Shown: positions 32,475 to 44,404 of the stretch, piece by piece
Layout of the letters: every line of letters begins with the position of its first letter
Position numbering within the stretch: position 1 is the stretch's first letter
The notes under the pieces: generated by a model
Seen by the model: the letters and a program-made list of their open reading frames with translations, nothing else
What the model was told of the DNA's origin: nothing
The model's database searches: none
Program-made: the position numbers and the translations under genes
DNA from: Nonlabens sp. YIK11
GTDB lineage: Bacteria; Bacteroidota; Bacteroidia; Flavobacteriales; Flavobacteriaceae
Direction: 5' to 3'
DNA length: 64,000 nucleotides
Assembly: GCF_001413925.1 (NCBI RefSeq)
Contig: NZ_LBMJ01000001.1
Coordinates: 2,334,001-2,398,000, forward strand

Positions 32475-33635
32475 TTAAGCACTTAGTTTTTTCTTCAGTA
32501 CCTTACTGGCTCTAGTATATCCGCCATTGTCTCCATCCAGAAAGTGAATGTGGTAATCGTCAATAGCCGTCACATAACAGGATAGAATACTGCTTTTGCT
32601 GGAATAATAACCGTACTGGATCTGATCATTGCGCTCCATATTGTCCAGCATCTTGAAAAACTCCTTGCGTTTTTCAACGGTTCCTGCTATGACTGTATTT
32701 ATGGATCCGTCTAGAAGTAAAACCTCGGTCAATTGTATAAGTTCATTGAGATAGTTGCGCCCTTTTTCAGTGTACTTGACGTAAAAACTTCCAAAGATGG
32801 ACCGTGCTGCCGTACTGATGATCTTGCGCAAACCTGAAGTGGCGTATTTGACCTTGATCTCGTTTTTCAATTGGCTTAAACTATTGACCATCTTCAAATG
32901 CTCCATAGTTACAGGATTACGCTGGTGATCCTCACCATAGATGCGATCCATTTCTTTGAGAATGGCTGTATAGATGTCGTGTTGAAGCGAGACATCTGTT
33001 GCATTTATAATAAGTGCAAGAACCTCATTTTGCTCTTGTGGCGGCGAGATCTTGTCCCATTTGCATTCCATACCTTCCAGGTTGAGCAGTTGAGTCTCCA
33101 ATTGGGTAATGCCTAAATCCTGTGCTTCATTGGATTTGATTTCGCTTTCTGCTCGTTGTAGCGCGTCGCCTTGAATAAGCGGCATCACGTGATAGGAATT
33201 GCGCTGAAACTTTGAAATGTTGAGAACACAGCCTCGCTCACGCATCTCCTTAACCGTGCGATAACCTACTCGCAGATAAAAGTCGAAAGAAGTCAGGCAT
33301 CGCTCCTGATGATAGGTCAAAGCCTGTAGGCAAGACTCTTTAATCAGTTTAGGAACAAGGAGCGTTGCTCCATCACCACCAAAGAAAAACGGAATATCAA
33401 CTCCTGCCTCACGAGCAATATTTAGGCAAGCCACAATACTACCGGTAGCCGCGAGATTGACTTCCTGCTGTTTACCGTTTTGTACGGCGATGGTCGAGTT
33501 TTCCACATCGGTCACGATGATGAACCACTCATTTGGCACCTGGCAAAAATTGGCACGATTGGCATAGATCTCTACCAACTGTCCAGAGTACACATGTAAG
33601 TCAGAATAAAAATGTGCAGATCGATCTTGAGGCAT
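32475..33635 (-). CDS. DUF3095 family protein (adenylate-cyclase-like domain)
   Basis: A 386-residue cytoplasmic protein of the DUF3095 family. The start region FYSDLHVYSGQLVEIY, then WFIIVTDVENSTIAVQNGKQQEVN and FFFGGDGATLLVP, resembles class III nucleotide cyclases: the first Asp in VTDVENST and the GGDGA turn match metal-binding sites of such domains. Whether it makes a cyclic nucleotide is unknown. I use ATG 33635 (MPQDRSAHFYSDL) rather than 33671, because the upstream 12 residues have no family match. The stop is 139 bases after the convergent long GAPDH stop. Confidence 0.8.
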   Translation of the reverse strand: MPQDRSAHFYSDLHVYSGQLVEIYANRANFCQVPNEWFIIVTDVENSTIAVQNGKQQEVNLAATGSIVACLNIAREAGVDIPFFFGGDGATLLVPKLIKESCLQALTYHQERCLTSFDFYLRVGYRTVKEMRERGCVLNISKFQRNSYHVMPLIQGDALQRAESEIKSNEAQDLGITQLETQLLNLEGMECKWDKISPPQEQNEVLALIINATDVSLQHDIYTAILKEMDRIYGEDHQRNPVTMEHLKMVNSLSQLKNEIKVKYATSGLRKIISTAARSIFGSFYVKYTEKGRNYLNELIQLTEVLLLDGSINTVIAGTVEKRKEFFKMLDNMERNDQIQYGYYSSKSSILSCYVTAIDDYHIHFLDGDNGGYTRASKVLKKKLSA

Positions 33636-33638
33636 ACT

Positions 33639-33646
33639 CAAACATA
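33639..33646 (-). promoter_or_regulatory. -7-like element touching the DUF3095 start
   Basis: TATGTTTG on the minus strand, three bases before ATG 33635. No -33 box; could be chance. Confidence 0.25.
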
Positions 33647-33759
33647 ACCAGATCGCAGGAATAACTTCCACTTAAAATCCTAAAAAAGCCAGACTTAACA
33701 TTTAGGTATCATTGAATCTATAGGTAATTGATACTTTTGCCAAACCCTTAAAAAAAGCT

Positions 33760-35751
33760 ATGAGAAATTTTTATGTTTTATGGATTGTGGTGGTTTTCGC
33801 TTTCGCGAAAGCGAACTCACAAGTAGTCATTAACGAACTGGATGCCGACACGCCAAGTACCAACGATAGGCAATTTGTGGAACTCAAAACGGATGAGCCG
33901 TTCCAGACCTTGGAAAATATGGTGCTCGTTTTCTTTAACGGAAGCAGTAGCTCTACTACCGGTAATGGTAGAGTGTACTACAGCTATGAATTGGATGGAT
34001 TGACAAGTGATGTCAATGGTTTACTTGTTTTGGGAAGTTCACTGGTGTCGCCAGCCGTTGACGCAAGGTTGGCCGAAAGTAATATACAATTGGGTGCAGA
34101 CGCTGTTTCCATTTACTTTGGGACCGCAGATGATTTTCCAGATCAAAGTTTTGTGCAGCCCAATAATCCAAATCTGATCGATGCGCTAGTGTATGATACA
34201 GATGATGCCGATGTTCAAGTCCTACTTGATGGTCTAGGTGAAACCGTACAATACAATGAAAATGAAAACGGTAGAAAAACAACAGAATCCATCCAACGCA
34301 AGGAAGATGGAACCTATGAGGTAAAAGCACCTACACCGCATTCCTTGAACGATGCGACGGAGCCGTCCTACATAGGTGTTGATTTTAGAATCACAGCGAC
34401 CGAGGATTTGAACGAAGGTGACTTTTTTAGTCTCACCTTTACCTTAACCAGACCTGCAGATCAAGATTTCAGCCTAGATTTTAGCCTCAATAATGGAACT
34501 TTTGATGAAGCAGATTATACTGGCGTGACAGATATATTTATTCCTGCAGGCCAGACTTCACAGCAGTTGGATTTTGAATTAGTGGATGATAATATTGATG
34601 AAGGTGATGAATTCATGAGAGTCGATCTTAACGATAACCTTCCAATAGGCTTCAAGAGAATTAAAGACAATATTGAGTATGTAGTCCTAGATGATGATTT
34701 TACCGTAGCAAATTATGGTAATCCAACCACACCAACCTACGGCATCGTGAGACCTACCATTCCTGCAGGTTATTATGACGCGTTAGAAAACAAGTCCAGT
34801 CCAGAACTCGAACAAGCCATTACCGCGATTATTGCAGAAACTGGAGTGGTACGCCACCATACGTATGCAGACATCACCACCATTCTTAAAAAAGCTGATG
34901 CCAGCGCTCTCAACAGCAACAAAGTATGGCTGATGTACTCTGAAACCGAACGTCGTGATGTATTGTTCCAAGATGGTAGTGATGGATCTGGAAGATGGAA
35001 TCGAGAGCACGTCTTTCCAAGATCTCGTGGTGGTTACAATAGCCTGGAAGATTTAGATGATATCGCAGATGGTATTGATGTTTGGGTAGAAACCAGCGTG
35101 GATAGTTTGAGACATGGTAATAGTGACGCCCATCATTTACGAGCCACAGACTCTGGAACAAACTCTTCTAGAGGTGATGATAATTTTCCAGAATATAACG
35201 GTCCTACAGGCAATCAAGGCTCTTGGCATGGTGACGTGGCACGATCCATTTTCTACATGACCCTACGTTACAACTACGATGAGTCTCAAATGCTTCAAGT
35301 AGTAAACGGTTATCCTGAAAATCGTTTAGGTCAAATAGGCGATCTTCAAACGCTATTGCAATGGCACCAAGAAGATCCAGTGGATGATTTTGAAATGAAT
35401 AGAAATAATGTAGTCTATGACTGGCAACGCAATAGAAACCCTTTTATTGATCGACCAGAATTGGTAGATTTTATCTTTGGCGATAAGGTCGGACAATCCT
35501 ATACGCTTTCAAATGCTACAGAGGAAATAGATCAAGTCAGCATATATCCCAATCCTTCTAGAGGTTTGTTTTATGTCAAAAATATCACAGAGCCTTTGAC
35601 CATGAGAGTTTATGATACCTTAGGTCGTGAAGCTTTAACCAAGGAACTTACCAGCGATGCTCTAATACAGCACCAGCTAGCCAGTGGTATTTACATGGTA
35701 CGTTTGAGTGGTGACTCAGGTACGACGGTTAGAAAATTGATCGTCGAATAA
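33760..35751 (+). CDS. Secreted endonuclease I family protein with T9SS tail
   Basis: A 663-residue exported nuclease. Signal peptide: residues 1-20 (VLWIVVVFAFAKANSQ), whose last part FAFAKAN is encoded by a palindromic repeat. Then a lamin-tail-like domain (VVINELDADTPSTNDRQFVEL, to ~200), a Calx-beta-like domain (~205-310, EGDFFSLTFTLTRPADQDFSL; DDNIDEGDEF) and the endonuclease I domain (~325-580) with WNREHVFPRSRGG (His is catalytic), DAHHLRATD and SRGDDNFPEYNG. The last ~75 residues are a T9SS sorting domain (VSIYPNPSRGLFYV, LASGIYMVRLSG). It probably degrades DNA outside the cell for nutrients. Confidence 0.92.
   Translation: MRNFYVLWIVVVFAFAKANSQVVINELDADTPSTNDRQFVELKTDEPFQTLENMVLVFFNGSSSSTTGNGRVYYSYELDGLTSDVNGLLVLGSSLVSPAVDARLAESNIQLGADAVSIYFGTADDFPDQSFVQPNNPNLIDALVYDTDDADVQVLLDGLGETVQYNENENGRKTTESIQRKEDGTYEVKAPTPHSLNDATEPSYIGVDFRITATEDLNEGDFFSLTFTLTRPADQDFSLDFSLNNGTFDEADYTGVTDIFIPAGQTSQQLDFELVDDNIDEGDEFMRVDLNDNLPIGFKRIKDNIEYVVLDDDFTVANYGNPTTPTYGIVRPTIPAGYYDALENKSSPELEQAITAIIAETGVVRHHTYADITTILKKADASALNSNKVWLMYSETERRDVLFQDGSDGSGRWNREHVFPRSRGGYNSLEDLDDIADGIDVWVETSVDSLRHGNSDAHHLRATDSGTNSSRGDDNFPEYNGPTGNQGSWHGDVARSIFYMTLRYNYDESQMLQVVNGYPENRLGQIGDLQTLLQWHQEDPVDDFEMNRNNVVYDWQRNRNPFIDRPELVDFIFGDKVGQSYTLSNATEEIDQVSIYPNPSRGLFYVKNITEPLTMRVYDTLGREALTKELTSDALIQHQLASGIYMVRLSGDSGTTVRKLIVE
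33798..33813. repeat. Palindromic repeat, copy 9 (in the nuclease signal peptide)
   Basis: Perfect CGCTTTCGCGAAAGCG, right flank AACT; read as AFAKA, which supplies the end of the hydrophobic core and an Ala-x-Ala-like cleavage site. Confidence 0.95.
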
Positions 35752-35783
35752 GCTTTTAAAAAAGCTTCAAATGGCAACAAACA

Positions 35784-35815
35784 AAAAAGCCGATTCAATA
35801 TTGAATCGGCTTTTT
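35784..35815. terminator. Bidirectional terminator between the nuclease gene and katG
   Basis: A perfect inverted repeat of about 32 bases, GCCGATTCAAT and its complement, flanked by an A-run and a T-run. Confidence 0.92.
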
Positions 35816-35833
35816 GCATATTATAAATGAATA

Positions 35834-38479
<2,646 letters not shown>

Positions 38480-39232
38480 TTAGTTGGGATTAAGATGGCT
38501 AATAAGCTCTGTAGCGCTATTCACGTTGAGCTTTTTGTAAATATTCTTTACATGGGTTTTTACTGTGTGAATGGACACGTTCATTTCTTGAGCAATGTCC
38601 TTTCTAGTGTTTCCTTTAGAGAGTAGTTCGGTAAGTTTTAATTCTGTTGCGGTAAGCACCTCAAGTTCATGTAAAATCATGTGATCATAGATCAATTCTT
38701 GTCCGCTATCTGTTTGTAGTCTGACAATACCGCGCACTCCGTTGATCTGCAATGACGATTCATAACATATCCCTGTAGATGCAGTGGCGTTGCCTTCTTC
38801 ATCAAAAACGGTATAAGAACTATATTCTACGATAGAAATAGGTTCCTTATTATCGTGCCCTTTCAACCTATAATAAATCTCAAACATGATTTTGGATCTA
38901 TCTTCAGGCTCCATTGCTTTGTAGGCTGTCTCCATTTCAGGAAATATGTGCTTGGCAAGTTTTGCCAGGTCTTCTGAAACCATGATTTCTGGAAGAACAT
39001 CCAACCCTTTCTCGCAAAATTCTGCAGAGGTTAATCCAGTGAATGCAACACACTGATCGCTGACGAATTCGTATCCCAACGTGTGCAGATTGAGTAGATA
39101 AGAAAATGAATTTTTATGCAGCGATTGATTGGAAGCTCGTTTGAACCTGTGAATCAATTTTTTCAAATCATCTTCAGGTAAACGAGTGTTACTTTTTAGT
39201 AGGGACTTGTGCCTTTTAAGCGCTTCTTTCAT
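38480..39232 (-). CDS. LuxR-type helix-turn-helix regulator with PAS-like N-terminus
   Basis: A 250-residue regulator. The C-terminal HTH (residues ~185-248) is typical of the LuxR/NarL class: LTATELKLTELLSKGNTRKDIAQ, then MNVSIHTVKTHVKNIYKKLNVNSATELI. The N-terminal ~180 residues (GYEFVSDQCVAFTGLTSAEFCEKGLD; VEYSSYTVFDEEGNATASTGICYES) look like a PAS fold, as in many flavobacterial members. No receiver domain is present, so it is not a two-component partner. It lies on the same strand as katG, upstream of it by 375 bases; a role in katG control is possible but only by position. Confidence 0.9.
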   Translation of the reverse strand: MKEALKRHKSLLKSNTRLPEDDLKKLIHRFKRASNQSLHKNSFSYLLNLHTLGYEFVSDQCVAFTGLTSAEFCEKGLDVLPEIMVSEDLAKLAKHIFPEMETAYKAMEPEDRSKIMFEIYYRLKGHDNKEPISIVEYSSYTVFDEEGNATASTGICYESSLQINGVRGIVRLQTDSGQELIYDHMILHELEVLTATELKLTELLSKGNTRKDIAQEMNVSIHTVKTHVKNIYKKLNVNSATELISHLNPN

Positions 39233-39360
39233 GTCAACACCATTTTTTGAACTATGTACTTAAAGGGGATTTAAAACTACATATAAATTGTTAAAGACCT
39301 GGACTTAATTGATTATGAACGAATAATCTAGATTAAATGAAGCAGTGTTTAATGTTTTCT

Positions 39361-39376
39361 CGCTTTCGCGAAAGCG
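39361..39376. repeat. Palindromic repeat, copy 11 (intergenic)
   Basis: Perfect CGCTTTCGCGAAAGCG, right flank AACT, in the divergent region between the LuxR-type gene and rsh, 72 bases before the rsh start. Confidence 0.95.
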
Positions 39377-39447
39377 AACTCGAACAATCCGACATACTGC
39401 ATGATTAACTATTGGTGGATGTTTCAAACTAATGTATTTTTACTATA

Positions 39448-41649
39448 ATGACAGAAGCTGCCGTAAAAGAGGAAAACAAGCGCATTGCCAAGGAATACAA
39501 GGAATTGCTCAAGATTAGTTATCAGGCCTTGTCTAATGATGACAAGAAGCTGATCAGGAAAGCTTTTGACATTGCGGTAGAAGCGCATGCGCCACAACGG
39601 CGCAAGTCTGGAGAGGCGTACATTTTTCACCCGATTGCGGTAGCAAAAATTGTTGCCAAACAAATAGGCCTTGATGCCACGGCCATCGCCGCTGCCCTAT
39701 TGCACGACGTTGTTGAGGATACCCAATACACGCTCGCAGATATTGAGGAGCTGTTCAATCCCACCATTGCTAGGATCGTAGATGGGCTGACCAAGATCAT
39801 GCACCTTAAGAATGAGGCCGATATTTCCTCACAGGCAGAGAACTTCCGTAAGATGTTGTTGACGCTCAATGATGATGTACGGGTTATTATCATCAAGATT
39901 GCAGATCGTTTGCACAACATGCAAACCATGGACAGCATGCCACCGGCAAAGCAAGTGAAAATTGCCAGCGAGACGCTCTATATCTATGCGCCTATCGCCC
40001 ATCGATTAGGGCTTTACAACATCAAAACCGAACTTGAAGATTTAGGCCTAAAATATACAGAGCCAGAGGTTTTTGATGACATCCAGAAATCGATTAAAGA
40101 AAGTAAGGAGCAACAGGATGCCTATATCAAGCAATTCAGCTGCATAATTGATGATAGTCTGGAAAAAGAAGGCCTGGAATATTACATCAAGGGTAGACCT
40201 AAATCGGTTTTTTCCATACGTCGTAAGATGCTCAAACAAAATGTAAGTTTTGACGAGGTCTATGACAAGTTTGCCGTGCGTATCGTTTTTAGAAGCGACC
40301 GAGCAAACGAGAAGTTTCTAGCTTGGAAAATATACAGTGTGGTCACAGACCATTTTAGACCTAATCCAGTACGTTTGAGAGATTGGATAAGCTCACCTAA
40401 ATCTACTGGTTATGAAGCCTTACACATTACCGTGATGGGACCAGATGGTCGCTGGGTAGAAGTACAGATACGTAGTGAACGCATGCACGAGATTGCAGAA
40501 AAAGGCTATGCCGCGCATTATAAATACAAGCAGGGAAATCAAGAAGATGGCCTTGATGAATGGCTTAACCGTCTTCAAGAGGCTTTGGAAAATTCAGAAT
40601 CAAATGCGATTGATTTTGTGGAGCAATTCAAGCTGAATCTTTACAGCAAGGAAATATTTGTATTTACACCTAAAGGTGAGCTCAAGTCACTGCCTAAAGG
40701 AGCAACACCGTTAGATTTTGCATTTGCTATTCATACCGAAGTAGGTCTTCACACTCGTGGCGCTCGCGTAAATGGTAAACTTGTGCCATTATCACATACG
40801 CTAAATAGTGGTGATCAGGTAGACATCATTACCAGCGATAATCAAAAGCCTACTAAAAACTGGTTGGATTATGCAACAACCGCTCGCGCGCGATCCAAAA
40901 TTAAAAGCGCCCTTAAAGAAGATCAAAAGGACGTTGCCGCAGAAGGAAAAGTAATTCTTACCCGTAAGCTCAAATCCCAAAAGATCAAGCTAGACGAGAA
41001 TACGGTCAATGAAATGGTTACCTTCTTTAAAATGAAGACCAGTCAAGACCTTTTCTACAGGGTTGGATTAGGCAGTATTGACAATAAAATGATCAAGGAC
41101 TACGCAAACAGTCGTAGCAATGCCTTGTACTCTTTCTTCAAAAGCAAAATGCGCAAAAAAGAAGAAAACGTTGATCTGTATAAGGAAGAGGTTACTCAAA
41201 AGTACGATGAACTGGTATTCGGTAAGGAGCAAGCCAGTCTGGACTATACCTTATCTAAATGTTGCAACCCTATTCCTGGCGATGCGGTATTTGGTTTTAC
41301 AACGGTGAGTGAAGGCATTAAGGTCCATAAAAATAATTGCCCAAATGCGATAAGTCTGCAAAGTAAATATGCGTATCGTATTATTTCTGCCAAATGGATT
41401 GATTCTTCTCAAAAAGAACATCGCGCAGATCTCAATCTAGAAGGAATAGATCGCATGGGATTGGTACAGGAAGTCACACAGCTTATCTCTGAAAATATGC
41501 ATGTGAACATTAGAAATATAAGCTTTACTAGTGATGACGGCATATTTAAAGGCCAGATTACTGTGGTGGTTCCCAATATCAATATGCTCACAAAGCTCAT
41601 GCAGAATCTGAATAAAATTAATGGTATCGATAAGGTTACCAGATCATGA
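39448..41649 (+). CDS. rsh: Bifunctional (p)ppGpp synthetase/hydrolase Rsh
   Basis: Makes and degrades the stringent-response alarmone. A 733-residue protein with: HD hydrolase domain (~45-190; HPIAVAKIV and LLHDVVEDT, His86-Asp87, intact); synthetase domain (~230-365; [58 protein letters not shown]); TGS domain (~395-455; [21 protein letters not shown]); a Cys-bearing region ([10 protein letters not shown]); and a C-terminal ACT domain (~655-730). Both activities are probably present because HD and synthetase residues are kept. It heads the rsh-fur-purA chain, with five bases to the next ATG. Confidence 0.96.
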   Translation: MTEAAVKEENKRIAKEYKELLKISYQALSNDDKKLIRKAFDIAVEAHAPQRRKSGEAYIFHPIAVAKIVAKQIGLDATAIAAALLHDVVEDTQYTLADIEELFNPTIARIVDGLTKIMHLKNEADISSQAENFRKMLLTLNDDVRVIIIKIADRLHNMQTMDSMPPAKQVKIASETLYIYAPIAHRLGLYNIKTELEDLGLKYTEPEVFDDIQKSIKESKEQQDAYIKQFSCIIDDSLEKEGLEYYIKGRPKSVFSIRRKMLKQNVSFDEVYDKFAVRIVFRSDRANEKFLAWKIYSVVTDHFRPNPVRLRDWISSPKSTGYEALHITVMGPDGRWVEVQIRSERMHEIAEKGYAAHYKYKQGNQEDGLDEWLNRLQEALENSESNAIDFVEQFKLNLYSKEIFVFTPKGELKSLPKGATPLDFAFAIHTEVGLHTRGARVNGKLVPLSHTLNSGDQVDIITSDNQKPTKNWLDYATTARARSKIKSALKEDQKDVAAEGKVILTRKLKSQKIKLDENTVNEMVTFFKMKTSQDLFYRVGLGSIDNKMIKDYANSRSNALYSFFKSKMRKKEENVDLYKEEVTQKYDELVFGKEQASLDYTLSKCCNPIPGDAVFGFTTVSEGIKVHKNNCPNAISLQSKYAYRIISAKWIDSSQKEHRADLNLEGIDRMGLVQEVTQLISENMHVNIRNISFTSDDGIFKGQITVVVPNINMLTKLMQNLNKINGIDKVTRS

Positions 41650-41653
41650 TACA

Positions 41654-42121
41654 ATGAAAGAAATTATCAACAATTTAGAAAGAGAACAAGAAATCGTTAG
41701 AGGTGTTTTTACGCAATTTCTAAGCGAAAATAAGCACAGAAAGACCCCAGAACGATATGCTATATTAGACGAGATTTATGCCAGTGAAGAACATTTTGAT
41801 GTAGAATCGCTCTACATCAAAATGAAGGAACAAAACTATAGGGTAAGCCGCGCCACGCTTTATAACACTATAGAATTACTGTTGGATTGTGGACTGGTTC
41901 GCAGGCATCAATTTGGGCAGAATCAGTCGCATTATGAGAAGTCCTATTTTGACAGACAGCATGATCATTTAATTATTCAGGATACTAACGAGGTCATCGA
42001 GTTTTGTGACCCTAGAATTGAGTCGATAAAAAAGACAATTGAAGAGGTGTTTGATGTTAAGATTGCCAGCCATTCTTTATACTTTTACGGCGTTAAAAAC
42101 ACAACCGAAAACAACAAATAA
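41654..42121 (+). CDS. Fur family transcriptional regulator
   Basis: A 155-residue metal-dependent or peroxide-sensing repressor. DNA-binding winged helix: [29 protein letters not shown] and [18 protein letters not shown]. Metal-site candidates: EEHFD, QSHYEK, RQHDHLI and EFCDPRIE. The structural zinc CxxC pairs of E. coli Fur are not seen, so metal specificity (Fe, Zn or peroxide/Per) is open. I start at ATG 41654 rather than GTG 41621, which would overlap rsh. Its TAA overlaps the purA ATG (TAATG). Confidence 0.93.
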   Translation: MKEIINNLEREQEIVRGVFTQFLSENKHRKTPERYAILDEIYASEEHFDVESLYIKMKEQNYRVSRATLYNTIELLLDCGLVRRHQFGQNQSHYEKSYFDRQHDHLIIQDTNEVIEFCDPRIESIKKTIEEVFDVKIASHSLYFYGVKNTTENNK

Positions 42122-43392
42122 TGGCAGTAGATCTATTGCTCGGTCTTCAATGGGGCGACGAGGGAAAAGGAAAGATTGTAGACGTACTCACTTCTAACTA
42201 TAACATCATCGCAAGATTTCAAGGTGGACCTAATGCGGGACATACGCTTGAATTTGATGGTATCAAGCATGTATTGAGGACTATTCCATCTGGTATATTC
42301 CATGAAGAATCCATAAATGTCATCGGGAATGGTGTTGTTATCGATCCAGTAGTTTTTGTACAAGAGCTTGATGGATTGGATCAATTTAAAATTGATTACA
42401 AGAAAAAATTGATCATTTCCAGAAAAGCGCATATCATACTACCTACTCACAGGTTGCTAGATGCGGCTTCTGAAACTTCAAAAGGAAAGGCAAAAATAGG
42501 CTCAACGCTTAAAGGCATTGGTCCTACTTATATGGATAAGACTGGCCGTAATGGTATACGTATAGGTGATCTGGAAATGGATGGCTGGAAAGAAAAGTAC
42601 CGTGCGCTGGCTAACAAGCATGAAGCACTTATTAATTTCCATGACGTTGACATTCAGTATGATCTTAATGAAATGGAAGAAGAGTTTTTTACCGCTGTAG
42701 AGCGATTAAAAGAATTGACGTTCATAGATTCTGAAGAATATTTACAGCAAGCCCAGAAAAGTGGGAAAAGCATCCTTGCCGAAGGTGCTCAAGGCTCATT
42801 ATTGGATATAGATTTTGGAACCTATCCGTTCGTTACATCTTCCAACACTACGGCTGCTGGTGCTTGTACCGGTTTAGGCGTTGCTCCTAATCAAATTGGT
42901 GAAGTCTATGGGATTTTCAAAGCCTATACGACTCGTGTAGGTAGCGGCCCTTACCCAACAGAATTATTTGATGAAATAGGAGAAAAAATGGCCAAAGTAG
43001 GTCATGAATTTGGCGCCGTTACTGGTCGTCCACGTCGTTGTGGCTGGCTAGATCTTGTTGCTTTAAAATACACCTGTCAAGTCAACGGAGTTACCCAACT
43101 CATGATGATGAAAGGTGACGTGCTTTCTGGATTTAAGGAATTAAAAGTTTGTACTGCATACAAATCCAACGGTAAAGAAATTGAGCATTTACCCTATAAC
43201 ATAGAACCAGAAAATGTGACGCCAGTCTACAAGTCCTTTGCTTGCTGGAAAGAAGACCTGACCAAAATGACAGATCCATCACAGTTCCCTAAAGAATTAA
43301 ACGAATACATAGATTTCTTAGAGAAAGAACTGGAAATTCCTATTAAGATCGTAAGCGTTGGTCCAGACCGTACACAAACCATCCATAGGTAA
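42121..43392 (+). CDS. purA: Adenylosuccinate synthetase
   Basis: Joins IMP and aspartate with GTP in AMP synthesis. A 423-residue enzyme: the N-terminal GTP/IMP motif LLLGLQWGDEGKGKIVDVL, GGPNAGHT, STLKGIGPTYMDKTGRNGIR, the switch AEGAQGSLLDIDFGTYPFVTSSN, and FGAVTGRPRRCGWLDLVALKY. All are standard. The start codon shares one base with the Fur stop, so translation is coupled. A stringent-response gene beside purA fits the use of GTP and ppGpp in purine control, although no regulation is visible in the sequence. Confidence 0.97.
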   Translation: MAVDLLLGLQWGDEGKGKIVDVLTSNYNIIARFQGGPNAGHTLEFDGIKHVLRTIPSGIFHEESINVIGNGVVIDPVVFVQELDGLDQFKIDYKKKLIISRKAHIILPTHRLLDAASETSKGKAKIGSTLKGIGPTYMDKTGRNGIRIGDLEMDGWKEKYRALANKHEALINFHDVDIQYDLNEMEEEFFTAVERLKELTFIDSEEYLQQAQKSGKSILAEGAQGSLLDIDFGTYPFVTSSNTTAAGACTGLGVAPNQIGEVYGIFKAYTTRVGSGPYPTELFDEIGEKMAKVGHEFGAVTGRPRRCGWLDLVALKYTCQVNGVTQLMMMKGDVLSGFKELKVCTAYKSNGKEIEHLPYNIEPENVTPVYKSFACWKEDLTKMTDPSQFPKELNEYIDFLEKELEIPIKIVSVGPDRTQTIHR

Positions 43393-43444
43393 ATAAAACC
43401 TAAGACGTTGACACAATAACCCTTTTCCATCCAGATACCACATA

Positions 43445-44404
43445 ATGGCCTTTAGAAGAAACGTTACCGTAATACTGAAAGGAATGATGATGGGAGCAGC
43501 AGACGTGGTCCCTGGAGTATCAGGTGGAACGATTGCTTTTATTACGGGAATCTATGAGGAGTTGATTAAAACCATCGATAATCTAGGAATCGATGTCATT
43601 AAAGATTTCTGGAGAATAGGATGGAAAGCCACTACTGTCAAGTATAATCTAGGTTTTCTTATTTCGCTTTTACTTGGAATTGCCATAAGCATTTTAAGTC
43701 TTGCCAAAATCATCACCCATCTGCTTGAGAGTTATCCAGTACTGGTCTGGGCTTTTTTCTTTGGGCTGGTACTTGCCAGTATTTTATACATTGGGAAACA
43801 GATTGATCGTTGGAAGATTCTTACCGTAGTTGCCATCATAGTGGGAAGCATCATTTCTTATTATATTACCATCGCAGAACCTTTAGGAGCGCCAGACAGC
43901 TGGTGGTATTTACTCTTCTCTGGATTTATAGCGATCATCGCTATGATCTTGCCTGGTGTGTCTGGAGCATTTTTACTATTGCTGTTGGGAAGTTATCAAA
44001 CCGTACTCAACTCATTGACTGATCTGATTGAGGGAATCTTGGATGGCGAGTGGTCCATTGCTTTTAAAAGCTTTACCAATCTTGTTTTGGTTGGCATAGG
44101 TGCCATATTCGGCATCAAATTATTCTCAAGAGTTTTGACTTGGTTGTTTGAAAACAAGAAGAACCTTACTCTCGCTTTACTTACAGGCTTTATGATTGGA
44201 TCACTCAATAAATTATGGCCATGGAAAGAAGTGCTCAGCACCAGGATCAATTCCAAGGGTCTTGAAGTTCCTTTTTTAGAGAAAAGTGTATGGCCTCAAA
44301 ATTATGCGGGTGATCCAAAAATTTTATGGGTTGGTATTCTTGTAATCATTGGTTTTCTGCTTATTCTTATCTTAGAACAATGGGCAGTTAAAAAACCAGC
44401 ATAA
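43445..44404 (+). CDS. DUF368 membrane protein (first of a tandem pair)
   Basis: A 319-residue integral membrane protein of the DUF368 family. The signature GAADVVPGVSGGTIAFITGIYEEL is near the N-terminus and GFIAIIAMILPGVSGAFLLLLLG in the middle. Two PGVSG blocks in opposite halves suggest an inverted-repeat fold. About eight hydrophobic helices. DUF368 proteins have recently been linked to polyprenyl-phosphate recycling (with DedA), which would fit a cell-envelope role; that is from memory. It runs directly into a second copy with the next base after its stop. Confidence 0.9.
   Translation: MAFRRNVTVILKGMMMGAADVVPGVSGGTIAFITGIYEELIKTIDNLGIDVIKDFWRIGWKATTVKYNLGFLISLLLGIAISILSLAKIITHLLESYPVLVWAFFFGLVLASILYIGKQIDRWKILTVVAIIVGSIISYYITIAEPLGAPDSWWYLLFSGFIAIIAMILPGVSGAFLLLLLGSYQTVLNSLTDLIEGILDGEWSIAFKSFTNLVLVGIGAIFGIKLFSRVLTWLFENKKNLTLALLTGFMIGSLNKLWPWKEVLSTRINSKGLEVPFLEKSVWPQNYAGDPKILWVGILVIIGFLLILILEQWAVKKPA

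Noticed and set aside
30916..33150. Half-site matches such as AACTCGCTTTC (30916) and TTCGCTTTC (33141)
   Set aside because: Only one arm of the palindrome is present; such 9-11 base matches are expected by chance or codon use.
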